Positions 35,018-48,559 of a stretch of 64,000 nt of DNA are shown here, piece after piece. Both the position numbers and the translations under genes were made by a program. Every line of letters starts with the position of its first letter. Within the stretch, counting starts at the first letter, position 1. The notes beneath the pieces are model-generated. The model was not told where the DNA came from. It was given only the letters and a program-made list of their open reading frames with translations, and did no database searches. This DNA is from Neopestalotiopsis rosae. Its lineage: Eukaryota > Ascomycota > Sordariomycetes > Amphisphaeriales > Sporocadaceae. Where the stretch lies: contig JALGAS010000004.1 in the NCBI GenBank assembly GCA_023078685.1, positions 2,852,001-2,916,000 of the forward strand. Direction: 5' to 3'.

Positions 35018-36046
35018 CTTGACAAGGACTGTGGTGTGTGATTCCTCAGAAGGAAGGGATGGATGAAGTTTGGATCTTGGAAAAGAATGCGTGTCGCTTT
35101 TGGCAAATGTGGTGGAAGACTGAACCCAAGCTTGGAAATTTCCAAGGTAGGAGGAAATCATTCAGGCTCGAATCTGTAGCACAGACTTGGCCGTGTGCAA
35201 ACGGCAACAGTCCTTGCAAGAATTTTCGACTAACAGCTATTCATTTGCACATAGCCAGTATTGCATCTTTGTTCTTTACCATGTCTCAGTATCAAGGTAT
35301 GAGATCGTGTTGTAACAAATGCGTGTCGCGTTGCGTAGGTATTACTGACTCTTGCGATGCAAACCCCGAGCACTCCAATCACGAAACTTGCGATTAGATG
35401 AACAGAGACGTCAACAAAAAATGCAATCAAAGGCGCCGTCAAAGGACCAGAGTGATAGGCGCAGAGGACCCCAAAGAGTACAGACAGATCACGCTTCACA
35501 GCCTACGTCTTTCCTTGGTGAGGAGGAGTATGTCTGCCCAGGTTGATGATTCTGCACATGGTGCTCCAAGTCGGCTGTCATGTTACAAGATCCGTTTCTC
35601 AAAATTTACATGGATGACTCTTCCTTACTTGTATTACGATATCACGCATACACTAATGGGAGGTAATCATTTTGATCAAAATGGTAACTTTGATTTTTCC
35701 TCGTACAGATTGTCTGTCTCTCGATCTAATTGTGGTGAATGGAAAGCTTGCTAGCACAGCCGCACGAATGTATCATAAAATCATTGCATCGTCAAACCAA
35801 GCCGCAGGTTCTGAGAGCAGTGCTCTCGGGGTATCCTCTTGAAAAGCACCCGCTCATTTGACGTGTTTGCTCAGCTCGCGAAAAACATAACATGGTCGCT
35901 CAAGATCGTGCCAATAAGGAAAAAATAGAAAGAAAGGAAGAAACTTTGTTGTGCTGCAGACTGCCTGGAGAACCCATTGCACCACAAAAATGCCATATGA
36001 TGTTGAGAGGACAACTGGATCGAGACTGCTTGGGAAGACATGATCG
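35018..36046. other. intergenic, 1.0 kb
   Basis: Promoter of the secreted-protein gene and 3' flank of the CFEM gene. Open frames are short with no recognisable motif. Confidence 0.5.
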
Positions 36047-37386
36047 CTAGATCATGGTTCTAGGCTGAGTTCTAGGTGGCATATCTTCATCCATTCTAGG
36101 TTGAGTCCTAGGTAGCATGTCTTCGTAGCGGCGACCGGCAACTTGACGCTCATCGTAGTCTGATGGAGCATACAGAGATGTCGGCGAGTACTGCGATGAG
36201 GAAATAATGGATGGCTTATATGCAGCTGCTTTGATCGGTGTTAGCTGATCGTCGCGGAACTGTGTCGACAATGCTGCCATTCTAGCTGCCTCAAGGTCTC
36301 CAGCATATTGACGTCCTGAACCTGGCAGGGGCTTTGAAATTTGCATTGTAGGTATGCGCGACGGGTTCTCCTTGTTCTTGCGCTTCCTTTTCATACAACA
36401 AAAGACCAAAAGTGCTAAGATGAGCGCAACACCGGCACCGGCGCCGATGCCCGCCTGGGCGGCCACAGTCAGTCCGCTTGTGTTCTCAGAGTCACTAGTA
36501 TTGGCAGTCGCCTCTGAGGTACTCGAGCTTGAAGCTGCTGTCGAAGTGCCGGATGCTGTCTTGCTCGAGGAGCTAGTCGCTGACTGCATCCATGTTAGTC
36601 ACGAGGTTAAAGCTGAAATCAGGGGTGCTCATGGTACTCACGGTGCCCGACGTAGCGGCAGCTACTGACTGAGAAAGGCTGGTGGAAGTCAGTGAGGTTG
36701 AAGGAGCTGAAGCTGAAGTGGCTGAAGTGGTTGCGGCGGATGCGGCGGTTTCTTCGCTTGCAGTGCTGGTAGGCGACGTAGCGGTGCTCACTGGCGACGT
36801 TTCTGCTGCCTCAGTTGTGGTAGGCTCAGTATTGGCAGCAGTAGTGGGCGTTGTCGCAACTGTGGTGGCAGGCGGTGGTGGGGTGGTGACTGGGGTCGTA
36901 GCAGGCACTCCTGCAGCAGCTGCAGCAAATATTGATCAATAAAATGTCCATGGTTATAATCCTTTCAGTTAAGCGACTACTCACCACTTGCCGCAGCGCA
37001 CTGCGATTGCGAGTCGGTCTGAGCATCCGCAAGCTGCGTGTCCAGGTCGTCCGAGGGGCAGGCCTGTGTAATGCAGTCCCGAATGGCGAACCAGAAATCA
37101 GGAGTACTGCCGCAGGCACATAATTTGTCATTGGTAGCGCAACCACCAAATTTGGTTGTGTCTGAAAAGACCTGGCTAATGCAACCGGCCTGTGAAGGGT
37201 TCTAGAGTCAGCCGACTATTCCGTGCATTGCTAGAAGAGGGAAAATGCGGGCAGAGTGCACCAATCAAGAGGCCGGGCGGGTCCTATGTTGTGGTGTCGA
37301 AGCTTACTTACCGAGCATGCGGAGAGACCATCTGCAGCTGCAAGGCCCAAAAATAGAGCGACGAGGATCGGGAAGAAGCGAACCAT
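36047..37386 (-). CDS. CFEM-domain single-pass membrane protein
   Basis: Four exons, 37386-37312, 37189-36985, 36910-36642 and 36583-36047, with introns of 122, 74 and 58 bases, give 361 residues. In order: a signal peptide (MVRFFPILVALFLGLAAADG); an eight-cysteine CFEM domain at about residues 20-93 (SACSAGC, FGGC, KLCACG, RDC, QAC, SQC) with near-canonical spacing; a T/S/P-rich stalk to about 230 that is probably O-glycosylated; one membrane helix (AGVALILALLVFCC) followed by KRKRKNK; and a cytoplasmic tail of about 110 residues. It is therefore not GPI-anchored. CFEM proteins bind heme or act at the cell surface in adhesion and sensing; this architecture fits a surface sensor. The last 24 residues are a tandem duplication. 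Confidence 0.88.
36058..36129 (-). repeat. two 36-bp tandem units inside the CFEM gene tail
   Basis: Two adjacent, roughly 80% identical 36-base units encode the repeated EDMLPRTQPRM / EDMPPRTQPRT segment at the extreme C-terminus. The frame is kept, so copy number could vary without breaking the protein. Confidence 0.7.
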
Positions 37387-40300
37387 TTTGAACAGCGGCC
37401 AAGAATCGATAGTCAATGTTTCGATATTACAAAGCTGTGTTTGAAATATTGGTTTTTCGTTTTCGTGCACTGTGTCCTCGTTTGCCGGGGGAAAACAGCG
37501 TTGAACAGGTAGAGTCGCTTGTCGAACAGCGTCGACTTGGCGAGATGTCGAGATCACAAAAGTGAACTGCAGACAAGACTGGTTTTTGTTGCCGCTGTTG
37601 CAAGTTGCCCAATGAAAATAAACGATCCCGTTTCTTTGGAAACAGATTCACGGGAACAAGAATCGACAAAAGATGTCATAGATGGTAAAGTGAACCGCGA
37701 AATTGAGTTTTGAGTTCCGGACACGGGTCGGTTGCTCGGGTGCTTAATGGGTCGATGTTCGAGAAGATTCAACCAGATAAAGTGGTGAACAGGTAGGACG
37801 GAGAAAATGAGCTAGAGTCTCACGAAAAAGGCCATGGTCGTCCGAGTAACTCTTTGATGTTGGCGTATTTTCGTGGTTGATGCCGGTAATGACGACGAAC
37901 CCTGTGCAAACGCGAGGCTTGGCGACGAGGAAGGTGCAATCGGACCCTGAATTGGGAGGTTCCGTTATGTTGGAAAGATCTGTTAAATTCCTTTAAAGCA
38001 GGCGCGATGATCGTCAATCCTTCCTTCTGGACGTTCGCGAGAATCCTTAGATCGGCGGCGGCGATTTGAGTTGGGACGAGAATAGAATAAAAGTGGTGGC
38101 GACAACGTCAATGGCGACCTCTTTGCTCCTAATATTTGATTCTTGCTCTTTTTCTTTCTGCCTCTTTCTCGAGAGTGAAAATATCAATTCTTCCACCGAT
38201 CAGGTTGTGATTGGCGATTTGACAAACGACCTGCTGGGGTGTGTATGAGATCCTTGGCGTTCTCTGCAGTGATGGACCTGATAAATGAATAGCAGTTCAA
38301 CACTAATAATTGCCGCTTGGGCAATGTCGAAATGGAGGTGCACAAATGGTATCTTGAAAAAAAGTAGAGGCCGCAGGCCAGAAAGAAGAGAAGGCCAAAG
38401 ACGCAGAGGGCGACTTTGTGGTGGTGAGTAGGAAATGTGCCGTGTATATGAACAAAAGAAGGGCGGCGGCGAAGACGAGACCGGGCCTAGCCTGGATCGG
38501 AATACGGGAACGACAAGGGGAAGAAGTAGAAAAGAGGGTGCAGAAAAAGGAAAGACTACGTCGACAGACGGCTGGGGGTGAGCAGCTAAGGTGGGGGAGG
38601 GGGGAGAAGAGAAAACAGAAGTGAATTGGATGAATTGGGAAGGAAAGGAAGACGAAAAGAGGCGCGCCCGTAGAAATGCAACGCTGCGAGTGAGCTGACA
38701 ACGACAAGACGTTGGAATGGCGATGCGGGCGCCTCATGTAAGTCGGGAAGGAGGGAACCACATTTGGTGCCGAGTGGGTTTTCTTTGCAGCCAGCATCCC
38801 AACCTAGAGTCTAATCAACGGCTATTCTGTTACACGTCCAATGGGCACTATGGCCAGATATTGATCTTATTTTCTTATTGTCTATCTGTTTAATTGGCGT
38901 TTTCTACCTACATTTAGTAATGCAAAACCAGCGGGATGCACCGAATGTCTATAAAACGGAGCCATGGGGGCTAAGAGGCTAGGTAGGTTTAGTAGGCAGG
39001 TATCAACTGAAGAGCACTTTCAAGGTCAAGGGAGTCAAGGGTGAGCTTTTTTGATACTCCACAAACGGTACTGCCTTAATAGAAGCCAAACTGCAAACAG
39101 GTGCTGGGCGTCTACCAAGACACTCGCTCCTCTACCCATTTCTCTCGTGCTCCCGCTATAGGTGCGAGCGATTGGTGGGGGAGCTTCCGTAGACTGGAGA
39201 CCTTGAGGCTTGGCTTCTGCTCAAGACTATGCGAACTAGGGGCTTGACAGGCCGCCGCTCCACACTTGTGACGGCGGAGATCATATCAGCGCCCGGCTAA
39301 GGATCTGGACTAACCCACTTCATCAGAGGCTTTCATCTCTTTCTGGCGCTCTTGTGTCATGTTGTCCTAGGATCATGTATTCATCACATTCACCTGGAGG
39401 TCAGCCCATCAGCTCTCTTGTCAGCTCAAAATCCTATCAAGATGATCGCCGGGCGTAGCGCAGGGCCCATATTTGGAGCCGTGGTCCTTCAACGCAGGGA
39501 TGCCATCATGTCCGTGATGGAATGCACCGTAAATGTAAATGTGCCGTGCTCGCGATGACATTCCCAACAGGCAAATCATATTCTGCAATTTACAGTTGAA
39601 AGGCTTTCCCCAATGCGCCAAGGTCGAATGTTCTGTTTCTGAGCTTTGAGCACTACCGAGCCTGACTGACATGCTCTCTCTTCCAGTTGCATTTCAGACG
39701 AAATATATGTGGCGCACTGAGAAGGTTTGCTGGCTTGGCATCAATTTGACATTTGAGCATTCGGCAAACTGAGGAAATGGGACTTATTGACACTGATACT
39801 CTTTTCAAGCCATGCTTTTTTGCAACACATTGATCATATGTGTTTTGTTTTTCCTTGAATTATGCCGCCTTCGTGGGCTCGATGGCTCAAAGGTCCAGAG
39901 ACATCTCCACCCCATGGTAGTTACGCGGCTGCTGCAAGCAATCCCGTGCCTACATCGGCATAGACGCGAGGCCCATGTACGACTAGAGTCACGGAGCGCC
40001 CTGCCTTTTACCTATGTAACATGGACCGATAAGTAGTCCGCGGCATTGCGAGCAGTGTTTAGCCATTTCATCACGCCCTCACCGTAGTCTGGCAGACTTG
40101 GACAGAAACGTCTAGGTAAGCATATATCCCTAGGCTCATCGGGCGTTCGCATTGGGCTATTTAGTTCCATGTCCCGAGTCATGGGCACTAGCAGATATCT
40201 AGATGATGTTGCTATTACAAGTCAGCTATCTTTCAATTTTGAGTCCGTCCGTCCATACACGAGGCGGGCCGGATAGAGCTCCGATATGACTTTGACTGCT

Positions 40301-43300
40301 TCTTTCCGCGATGAAGTGGTGAGTGCAAGTGCAGCGGCACATGATCGTCTCCCGGAGCAACTCAGCCAGGGTTGCCTCATCGTCGCGACTTTGCCGAAGG
40401 GGGTGTGTGGAAGAAGCAGAGAAAGACACGAGTCTGAAAAAACAATTCTCGGGCAAAGGCCACAAATCAGGACCCATGGCCGGAGGAAAGCTGACGACTG
40501 AGTATGGGCGTCGAGGGTCGCATCCTCATCCAATTCCAGCTTCCGTCCAGGGACTTTCCAATTGCATGCGAGAAGCGACCGGGGTGGGTTTCTGCCCCTC
40601 CACGAGATGGAGTCGTCACGGGATCCAAATATGGGTGATCGCCAACAGGGTCCACGGTCCGTCTAGTCAAACGGCTGCGGTGGCTTTTGAGTGGTGGCTC
40701 ACTCAGCTTCTTGGGCGATGCTACTACTGCCGATCTCAGGCCATGGCTTTTGACAGGCTGGACAGGCTGGAAATGTTAAAATTGACTTCCCCATGATCAT
40801 CGTTAGAGGACAAAAGTCAATTATTGGATTCGAGTGCGTATTCCTTCGCCAATATATCGCAGAGATTATTGTCTTGGAAAGTCATTATTGCATCTCTGAA
40901 TCCATTAAGGCCAGGTCATCGACAACGTCGCACAGCCCAATACCCCGGGATGCGAGTTCCTTCTGGAATCTAGCCCGTTTATCATTCATGCATGATGCAA
41001 CCCTCCAGTACCCCTACAGCTCTATCTTAGGATGCCGCACTATAGCGAGCGACACAAGCGGAGGATCATGAATTGCCAGAAGTGCACATATTTTTCTGAA
41101 GTTTTTCTTGCGCTCTGCAGATTATTGTAATCAGTCACGATTGCAACAATTGTACATGGACAGTCTAAATGTCTACTGATTCACTTCAACTTGCATTATC
41201 ACTGATGTGCTTGACAGACGGCACAGCGCCCGCTATTGTGATACGTATTCCTAGGCATCGCTGACGTCGGCCGTCGTTATTCCAAACGCCGGCTCAATTG
41301 AAGCAGAAAGGCACCCAGGTATTCTAGACTAGATCTACCAGGCTACCCGAGTCCCGGGACGACTACTCCCAGCTCCCCAGGTTGAGACCTCCCTTAGCAG
41401 TGTAACGGTAAGGTAGCTCCCCCGAAAGCGCTCCCAGCCCCTCCTCACATGGCAAAAGACAGCGGAATGATTTGCGGGATTCTCAGAGAGCGACTTTTCT
41501 CTGCTATGTCGTCAGCCTATTTAGCTTCTCAATGCAGGCGTCGAGAAAAGAGGATTAGCGGAGGCTTGATATGCCGTCCAACAGCCGTCTCGGAAAAGAA
41601 GAAAAGCAGCTGCAATTGGCTTTCGCAAGCTTTTTTTGGTCAGCCCTGAAGCCACTGGCAATTTTTAGTTTCCGCCCAACCAACGTTCGTTTCAGAGTTT
41701 GTCGGTCGATTTTGTCCCTCTCTGCCAACATCACAATCACGAACGATTTCCACATCTATTCTTTGACAATAAGACATGATTGCGATCAACTTGATCAATT
41801 ACAGTGATGTGTGAAGATGTGATGACGACGGGGCATTCTCTGGAAATTTCAGTAAAATACTCTGGGATTAAAGTGGTTACAGAGGGCGGGCGGCAGTTGC
41901 ACGGCTTGACACATCTGCTCAACATGCCCCCTGTCGGCCAGTTGCCAGCTATATCCGTAGCCAGCCTCCAGCGCCGAGCAAGTGAGCACAGCGCAATCTA
42001 TCTGTGGGTCCAGGGTATCATGTCGTCACCCTACCGATGCTGGCTCGTTTCATAATTAAATTGAGCAGGTCACGAGAAAAAGGGAAGAGAAAAGAAAAAG
42101 AGCCGACAGACACACACATACGGCTTTCCGCTCTCCACACACGTGAATTGAACTTGGTGGTCGTCGCTTTTCTCGCTTTCATCCAAAGTGGGAATAAATA
42201 AGAAAAAGGAAAGGTCCAAGGAGGGGGAATCACGAAGCCAAACGCCATGCCTGTCATGATCTACTTCATGTGCCGATGGGATATGTCGTGTATAGTAGAT
42301 ACACTTTTCTCCAAAGACTTGTAATGCCCAAAACTTGTGGCTCTCGTCTGGTGCGCGCACACGGCAGACATATCAGCGACAACGAGACAGAGAAACCCCT
42401 CTTTCACGGCAAGAATTAACGTGTCAGACATTCCAGCAACCACTTTATCAACCGTCTCTCTGCCATGGTCAGGAGGTTGAAGGTTCGCCGTCCCCTGACA
42501 CCTGCTTGCGAGAAAGACATTATCGGCGCAGCCATACCACCGGATTCTAGCAAGTATGGCAAGTGCATGTGTGTCTGTGTTCTGATTATCAGCTCGAACC
42601 ATCTTTTTTCCTTCCCCATACCGGGATGCCGATACCATGGCAGCATTTCAAACCACAAGTATGTCCACGCTCAACGCTACTGGCCTCGACCATGGCTTCC
42701 ATTCTTCTTATTCCCTCGATTGCCTCTTGATTGGCATATGTTCGTCAATCAATGTGCCGTGGTGGTGTTCAAGACAGTTTCGGGCGCACATCTCCAATTT
42801 TGCCGTCCTATAAGCCTAAACAACCCCACGTAAAACCCGGAGAACACGCAACGCCGGAATACGATGTAGCATTCATCCAACCCGGTATTCATGCTCTCTG
42901 TCCCCCAACACTTCAAGAACGTGGCCCACCACATGGGCTTTTGAAAGGCCGGTAAAACCCGCGACCACGTTTCTTTACTACTCCAAAAAAGACTCAAGCC
43001 CGGGGGAGGGGAGAGCCTCGTGTCTCGTCTCCGTTTCCTCGGTGCTCCCTAGTTATTTATGACGCCGTTCAGATATAGAAGGTGCTTGTTCGCTTGGGAC
43101 TTGGGATACGGCAAACCAATCAGCGTCTAGCGTCTCCCACGAATGCATCCCCTTTCGGAAGGCAAGATGAAATATTCTTCCCGTCGTCTTCTCAGGACAC
43201 CTGCAAATGCTGAGATACAATTTGTACGAGAGCTATTTTCTGGTCGCTTGAAAGACTTCGGAGCCGAATACACACTTACAGACACTACCGTGTATTTGGT

Positions 43301-46300
43301 AGGGCCCCGATATTTTTGCTTCGGATGAACCCATGGCTTGGCATTGCCCGTTCTGTAGTAATAGCGTCCACAAAAGCTCTATCATGGTCGGACTAGCGCA
43401 GAGGTCTCGAGATGATGAAAAGCAGTAGGTCCAAGTATACAAATGTGGCACAGAGGTAGGCCGCTCCCATGATTAGGTCGCCCTCCAGACAGCTATTCTT
43501 CCACATCTGGTCGCTTTGCGTTGTTGCACTCTCGGTATCTCCAGCTCCAAGCTCTGCAAATTACCCGTATTAGGAAGTTGACTGATAGTCATTTGCTCGT
43601 CTCTCGACTGTAGTAAGGTCTCGCAGTGGCGTGTCTAGATTGCTCTGCTGGCGCCATGTGTTCGTGTTCGATCTCGGAAGAACGGCCAGCCCACGCATGA
43701 ACATCATGAGAACTAGACTGCCATCACATAAGGACTGCCTCTACGGATACTCTGGGTTTTCCTCAATTTCTCGCAGCTAAGGCAATGTTATGATGTGGAG
43801 GAAAATAAGAACAAAAAGGCGTCAGTAAGGGCCAACTTGTGGGTTTGATTGCTTTGGCTTTGAACGGCCAGTCCTCGGCTCAACTCTTCCTCTTCAAGTA
43901 ACAATATTTTACATTTGAGGCAAAATTAATTCTCATCCACGCTACTCTATAACAAACACTAGTGAGCTATTTGGGCAGGCGTGCACGAGATCAAATAGTT
44001 GTGCCTGACCAGCAAAGTCAACTGTCAACCTACCAAGTATTGATCCAAGAAAGACCTATGACACATCGATACCGTACATTACAATCATGCGATCTATGAG
44101 AAGAACGGTGTCTAGGTGGAATGAAACGACTCTGCAGGTCTCTACTGTGTCAGGGAGGAGAATGCGGAAATTTCGCCATACCTGTCCTTTCTTTCTGACT
44201 TCCTCCAGTCCTCTCAATCACCGCGGTCCCGACGCTATGGATCAATCGGCCCGCAAACATCTCCTGCCCCTCGGGCGCGAGATTTAGTAACGATAGTTTT
44301 CAGGTACAACCGGATGCTACGTTTCAGAAGTGGCGGGTTGGGAAACTTACCACGATGATGGATAGTCTTCTCTTTTTCCCCGCAAGAGGGGGAACTTGAG
44401 AGATTAAGTGCTCAACATGCGTTACTGTGGAAACTTAGGTTGTCGAAATAACGCGAATCAAGACTTTCTGGACGGTCTCTAGTCTTGCAGCAAGAAGAAT
44501 GGCTCAGACGCATGGTGTGAACCAAATGTATAAGTGGAGGCACGGGCCGTGGTATAGTAGGTATGCAATCCATTTAGGTGCATCGTTGCCTCGTAAAAGA
44601 TCTTGGTATAATCCATTACCCTCCCCCCTCCTCTTCAGAAGCACGGCAGTCTTGATAATAGCCAGAAAAACTCAATGCTTGCGTCGCTGGCTGGTATGCC
44701 GTTTGTACTATCGAGTACAGTAGGAGAGAGGGGGGAAGGGAAGACTTTGCGCTATCTTGATCGTGAGAATGCAACAACGGCCTTGGTATTCCTAAGACCG
44801 AGAAAATTTACAATATGAAACAATTCATAGAAAGATTGTAGGTTTTGTTTGACTTGCGCTTTATAAGCTACTGTTCTCGACTCTCTTGGTAGCGTACGGC
44901 TGATTATTTGACAAGAAGGAACCCATTGATCGCGTGAAGATCGTCGCTCGTTTGACATCTGCCATTAATCTTGGCTTTTGATTGATCTGCAAATCAGTGC
45001 CTGAATATCAATCACTACTTTGCGTAAACACAATTGAAGATCTACACTTCCCTCACGTGTGTCTGAGTAATGAAGATCAGATCTGAGTCGCTCATAGTGG
45101 GTGATGATTGCATCTTTGATCGGAGCACGGAGTAGTACTGTGTCCTACCTCCGACCTGGTGCCATTGAATACTATTGAGCTAGTCCTTGCGATTTAGAAG
45201 TGGAATGTTTGAGGCATATAACTGCGCATTGCAGGCGGTCCATATAAGCAGAGCCAAAGTTTGGAATCCATAGCCATCTGCAATAGAATGCTTTAAGAGA
45301 GTCTAGGATATCTGAGAAAAGGAAGAGGCTGGACTCTCTCGACGTGCTATAGACGCACAATTTGTTCAATAGAAACGGATGTCGTCCACAAGCCAGCCAA
45401 TCAGTTGCACCATTGTCTAAGCAATATAGGTGCCGATTTCCCGATGCGGCCATGCCAAGAAACAAGGCTCTGCAAAAGCCGACCTAATTCAAGGTTGTTT
45501 ATGAAAAAGCCTATAAAGAGGGCGACTTTGGCTGTTATGGCATATATATCTCAAAATGTCTCATTAGAAGGGCCTGGAATAAGTGAGGAGTGCGCGTCCG
45601 ACATGGATGCTGTCAAGGGGTGATGTTCCTTGGGAGGAAAACGGTTGCGGGGAGGCGCACCGTCGTGAGTGTAGATAGAGTTTGGGGCTTGATTCAGATT
45701 GCAACGGAGGCTCGCAGAGATGCCCGGACAAGCCAAGGGGAAATAAACACTCATTTACATTGGAAAAGCGCCAAGACGGATGGGCTGGTGGGTAGGGCTA
45801 CAGTCTCTTGTCGGTGTAAGACAGTATAACACGCAGAACCAGACCTCTGGTGCGCACTTGATAACGGGCTCAGGGTGCCAAGGGTACCCATCAAAATAGG
45901 GTTTTTTGCTGTCAGGAATCTAGGTGGTTGAGACTCAAGGCATGCAGTAGACTGTTGCGACTTTCCAGCCATCATCCATGAAGACTGCAGCTGGATCTCA
46001 TGGCCTTGGCGTGGAAAGGAGAGAAACGTGAGCTCTGCGCTTCACAAGCATAATTTGAGCCCACAGGAGCCACTCCTACCCAGTCCAAGCAGCAGAATCG
46101 CTCAATTGGATTGCTGGGGTAATCAGTATCGGTATCGATAGCTGCCACGTTCCCGACTGTCAGACAAACAGTGTCCTATAATCTTGTCTCGGGTCTCTAC
46201 TCAAGTAAAGTACGTTACTGCATGCGGGAACATACAGCCAAACAGCATGGCAGAACGTATACCCCCTCTCGAGCCCATACTATTCTGTCGATAATGACCA

Positions 46301-46553
46301 GCCACCTGGGGGAACAAACGATGTTCCTACAGATGCCCTGGCACTTGCGGCGTTCTAGGGATCTCTTGCATTATCCACGAGGTAGTTATAAAAGGGCTGG
46401 TCTCATCCCGCGGCGCATCTCCTGTTTTGTTCGTCATTGGCCTTCATGCTTCTTGTATAGCACGTTCTCCTTTCGCAAAAGCTCTTCCTCATCAGTGTCA
46501 ATGCAGGCTTCCTCAGTCAAACAATAATATTATACAACTCACCAGAAGCAACC
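37387..46553. other. 9.2-kb gene-poor region
   Basis: No frame has a recognisable domain. The longest minus-strand frame, 38303-38797, is a low-complexity S/P/F read over the likely upstream region of the CFEM gene. A minus frame at 42261-42638 (125 codons) is mildly protein-like but has no family. No transposon terminal repeats, tRNA or coding remnant could be supported. Several short, patchy, possibly decayed stretches may be present. Confidence 0.45.
46387..46394 (+). promoter_or_regulatory. TATA box of the secreted protein gene
   Basis: TATAAAAG, a textbook TATA element, lies 160 bases upstream of the ATG at 46554. It suggests a regulated, possibly highly expressed promoter. Confidence 0.6.
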
Positions 46554-47348
46554 ATGTTGAAGTCATTATTAACGTACGCTACACTCTTGGCCGGCGCTAT
46601 TGCCCTCCCAGTGGCCGATCCAGTAGCCGAGCCAGTGGTCGAGGAAGCTGCCATTGCAGAAATGGAAGCCAGGAGTAGCGTGCCGACGGAAGAGAACGCT
46701 GCCTGCTACGTCGCCGCGGGAAGCGCCTGTCCCAGCACGGCGCTGGAGTCCAACGGCGATCACGATGACGGCAAGAGCATCGGTCTCATCGTGCGCAACA
46801 CGGACACCAAGGACCGCATGTTTTTCATTTACAAGAACAACTGCGACTGTGTGCCGGTCAAGTACTTTACGATCCCGGCCGGCAGCAAAAAGTTCATCGC
46901 CTTCCCGGCCGACTTCCAGGGCCGGCTACAGCGTGGCACGACACACAACTTGGACGGCAAGACGCACCGCCTCGGAACGTGGATGGAGTTCTCGTGGGAC
47001 AAGAACGGCTGGGGCTGGGCCGACGTCTCGCTCATCAAGGGCTGCGACGGTGCTGTCAGCGTCAAGGCCATTGACGGCATCGGCGCGTCTCAGGGCTTCA
47101 CTGACGACGTGGACGTGCTCAGCGGAGCACCGGCCGGCGCCTACAAGAAAAAGGCCGGCGGTGGCGCCAAGGTCATCATGGAGACGGAGAACGTCTCCGA
47201 CTACAAGGAGATCTACACCGTCCCGAGAAACTGGCTCGCCAACAAGCTTGGTTGGGACAAGGCATACATTGACGACTACCATGGCAACCCCGACATTTGC
47301 TCGGTAAACGGCCGCTTCGACATTACGTTTTATCCTGGGCGCTCCTAA
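46554..47348 (+). CDS. secreted protein, possibly thaumatin-like fold
   Basis: Intronless, 264 residues. An 18-residue signal peptide (MLKSLLTYATLLAGAIAL) is followed by an acidic P/V/E-rich pro-like segment to about residue 40. The rest looks like a beta-rich globular domain: GLIVRNTDTKDRMFFIYKNN, then YFTIPAGSKKFIAFP, GTWMEFSWDKNGWGWADVSL and the C-terminal NGRFDITFYPG. The 'G-WADVSLIKGCDGAVSVKA' segment resembles the 'W-DISL..G.....I' core of fungal thaumatin-like secreted proteins such as CetA/CalA. That assignment is weak and made from motif memory only. Cysteines lie in CYVAAGSAC, NCDC, GCDG and DICS, which could form disulfides. It is expected to be extracellular or wall-associated. 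Confidence 0.75.
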   Translation: MLKSLLTYATLLAGAIALPVADPVAEPVVEEAAIAEMEARSSVPTEENAACYVAAGSACPSTALESNGDHDDGKSIGLIVRNTDTKDRMFFIYKNNCDCVPVKYFTIPAGSKKFIAFPADFQGRLQRGTTHNLDGKTHRLGTWMEFSWDKNGWGWADVSLIKGCDGAVSVKAIDGIGASQGFTDDVDVLSGAPAGAYKKKAGGGAKVIMETENVSDYKEIYTVPRNWLANKLGWDKAYIDDYHGNPDICSVNGRFDITFYPGRS

Positions 47349-48100
47349 TCAGTGGGCTGCGCCTACGGATTGTCAGACTATCAACAGGTCTTGATCATGG
47401 GAAGAGACATTTCAATAGGACAGCGTCCTCCGAGGGCAGGGCTCTCGAAAAACCACTCCCTCACACACACCCACTGTGTTTCACGCGAGCGTCACAAACG
47501 ACCAGAGAGCGGGACCAAATACGCACCGGTCGATGGAATGGGCAGGAGTAAGTCGGCGTACAGGAGGAATGATTACCATTTTGGTTTCACTATTTATGAT
47601 GATGGGATGACAAATGATGCGAAATGATATCCAGCTTCATTGCTGCTGAAGCTATACACATACATACGCTTATGAGAACGAGGCTTGTCTCAACATGAGT
47701 CTGAGTCCTCATGTACATACATCATGTTGTACATACTTAGGTATTTACTCAAAAGCAACATATTCAGATAGCTCTATAACAAAATAAAAGAAATGTAAAA
47801 GTGCTGAGGGACTGCCAGTCACGAATTACCGAGAAACAAAAGACTTGAAATGTCGTAGTCGTCTAGCTTGGGGATTTGTTAGTCCAAATAATCATAACCT
47901 TTCATTGCACGTTGGACTGTCTCAAACCCTAAATCGAGCAGTCAGCCGTTGGAATTTCGCGCATCTTGGCGTGTTTCTTGCGCCGCTTCCAGCCAGCTCA
48001 GCCATTTTTGCCCAGCAGCTGAAGGATGGCTGCGATTGCCACATGGTTAATCTGACAAGCTGACTGACAGCCAACAGAGAGACAGCTGGTTGTTGCCCGG

Positions 48101-48106
48101 CCTCGG
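48101..48106 (+). promoter_or_regulatory. CCTCGG, candidate FarA/FarB fatty-acid response element
   Basis: CCTCGG is the known core for the fungal fatty-acid regulators FarA and FarB. It lies about 650 bases upstream of the acyl-CoA oxidase ATG. A further inverted copy (CCGAGG) lies at 47430-47435. A six-base match can occur by chance. Confidence 0.35.
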
Positions 48107-48559
48107 GGGTTTCTATTGGGTCAAGAATGAAAATGTATGACGACAAGCACGGTTCAAGCACGCACACATACAATGTGCCACGAGGACAAAAAATAACCAC
48201 CTTCACATGCTGGAAGACACACGGGGATGAGTAAAGGTCTTGGTCTTGGTGCTAGTACTAACAGACCGCCCGGCCTCGAACTGACTTGGGCCTTGGCCTG
48301 ACTCCGTCCCCCCCGAAGCTGGGGGAGGAGACCAGAACAAAATAACCCGGGGGAGGGAAGAGATGGGAAACTTCGAGGGCCAAACACCTGCAAATTGGTG
48401 CAAAATGGGTGCAAAATTGGTCGGGCCAAACCAGCATCGAGCGCTTCCACGCCCGTTGGCCCACACAGCTAACCTTATCGTGGTCTAGATAGTATGGAGT
48501 TAGTATGGGGGCTTTTGGGGGCTTTGGTGGAGCGCAGGGATGGGTCCGCTTACGGACTA

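Noticed and set aside
38303..38797. 164-codon minus-strand frame
   Set aside because: Pyrimidine-rich sequence gives S/P/F/L runs; it is probably upstream leader DNA of the CFEM gene.
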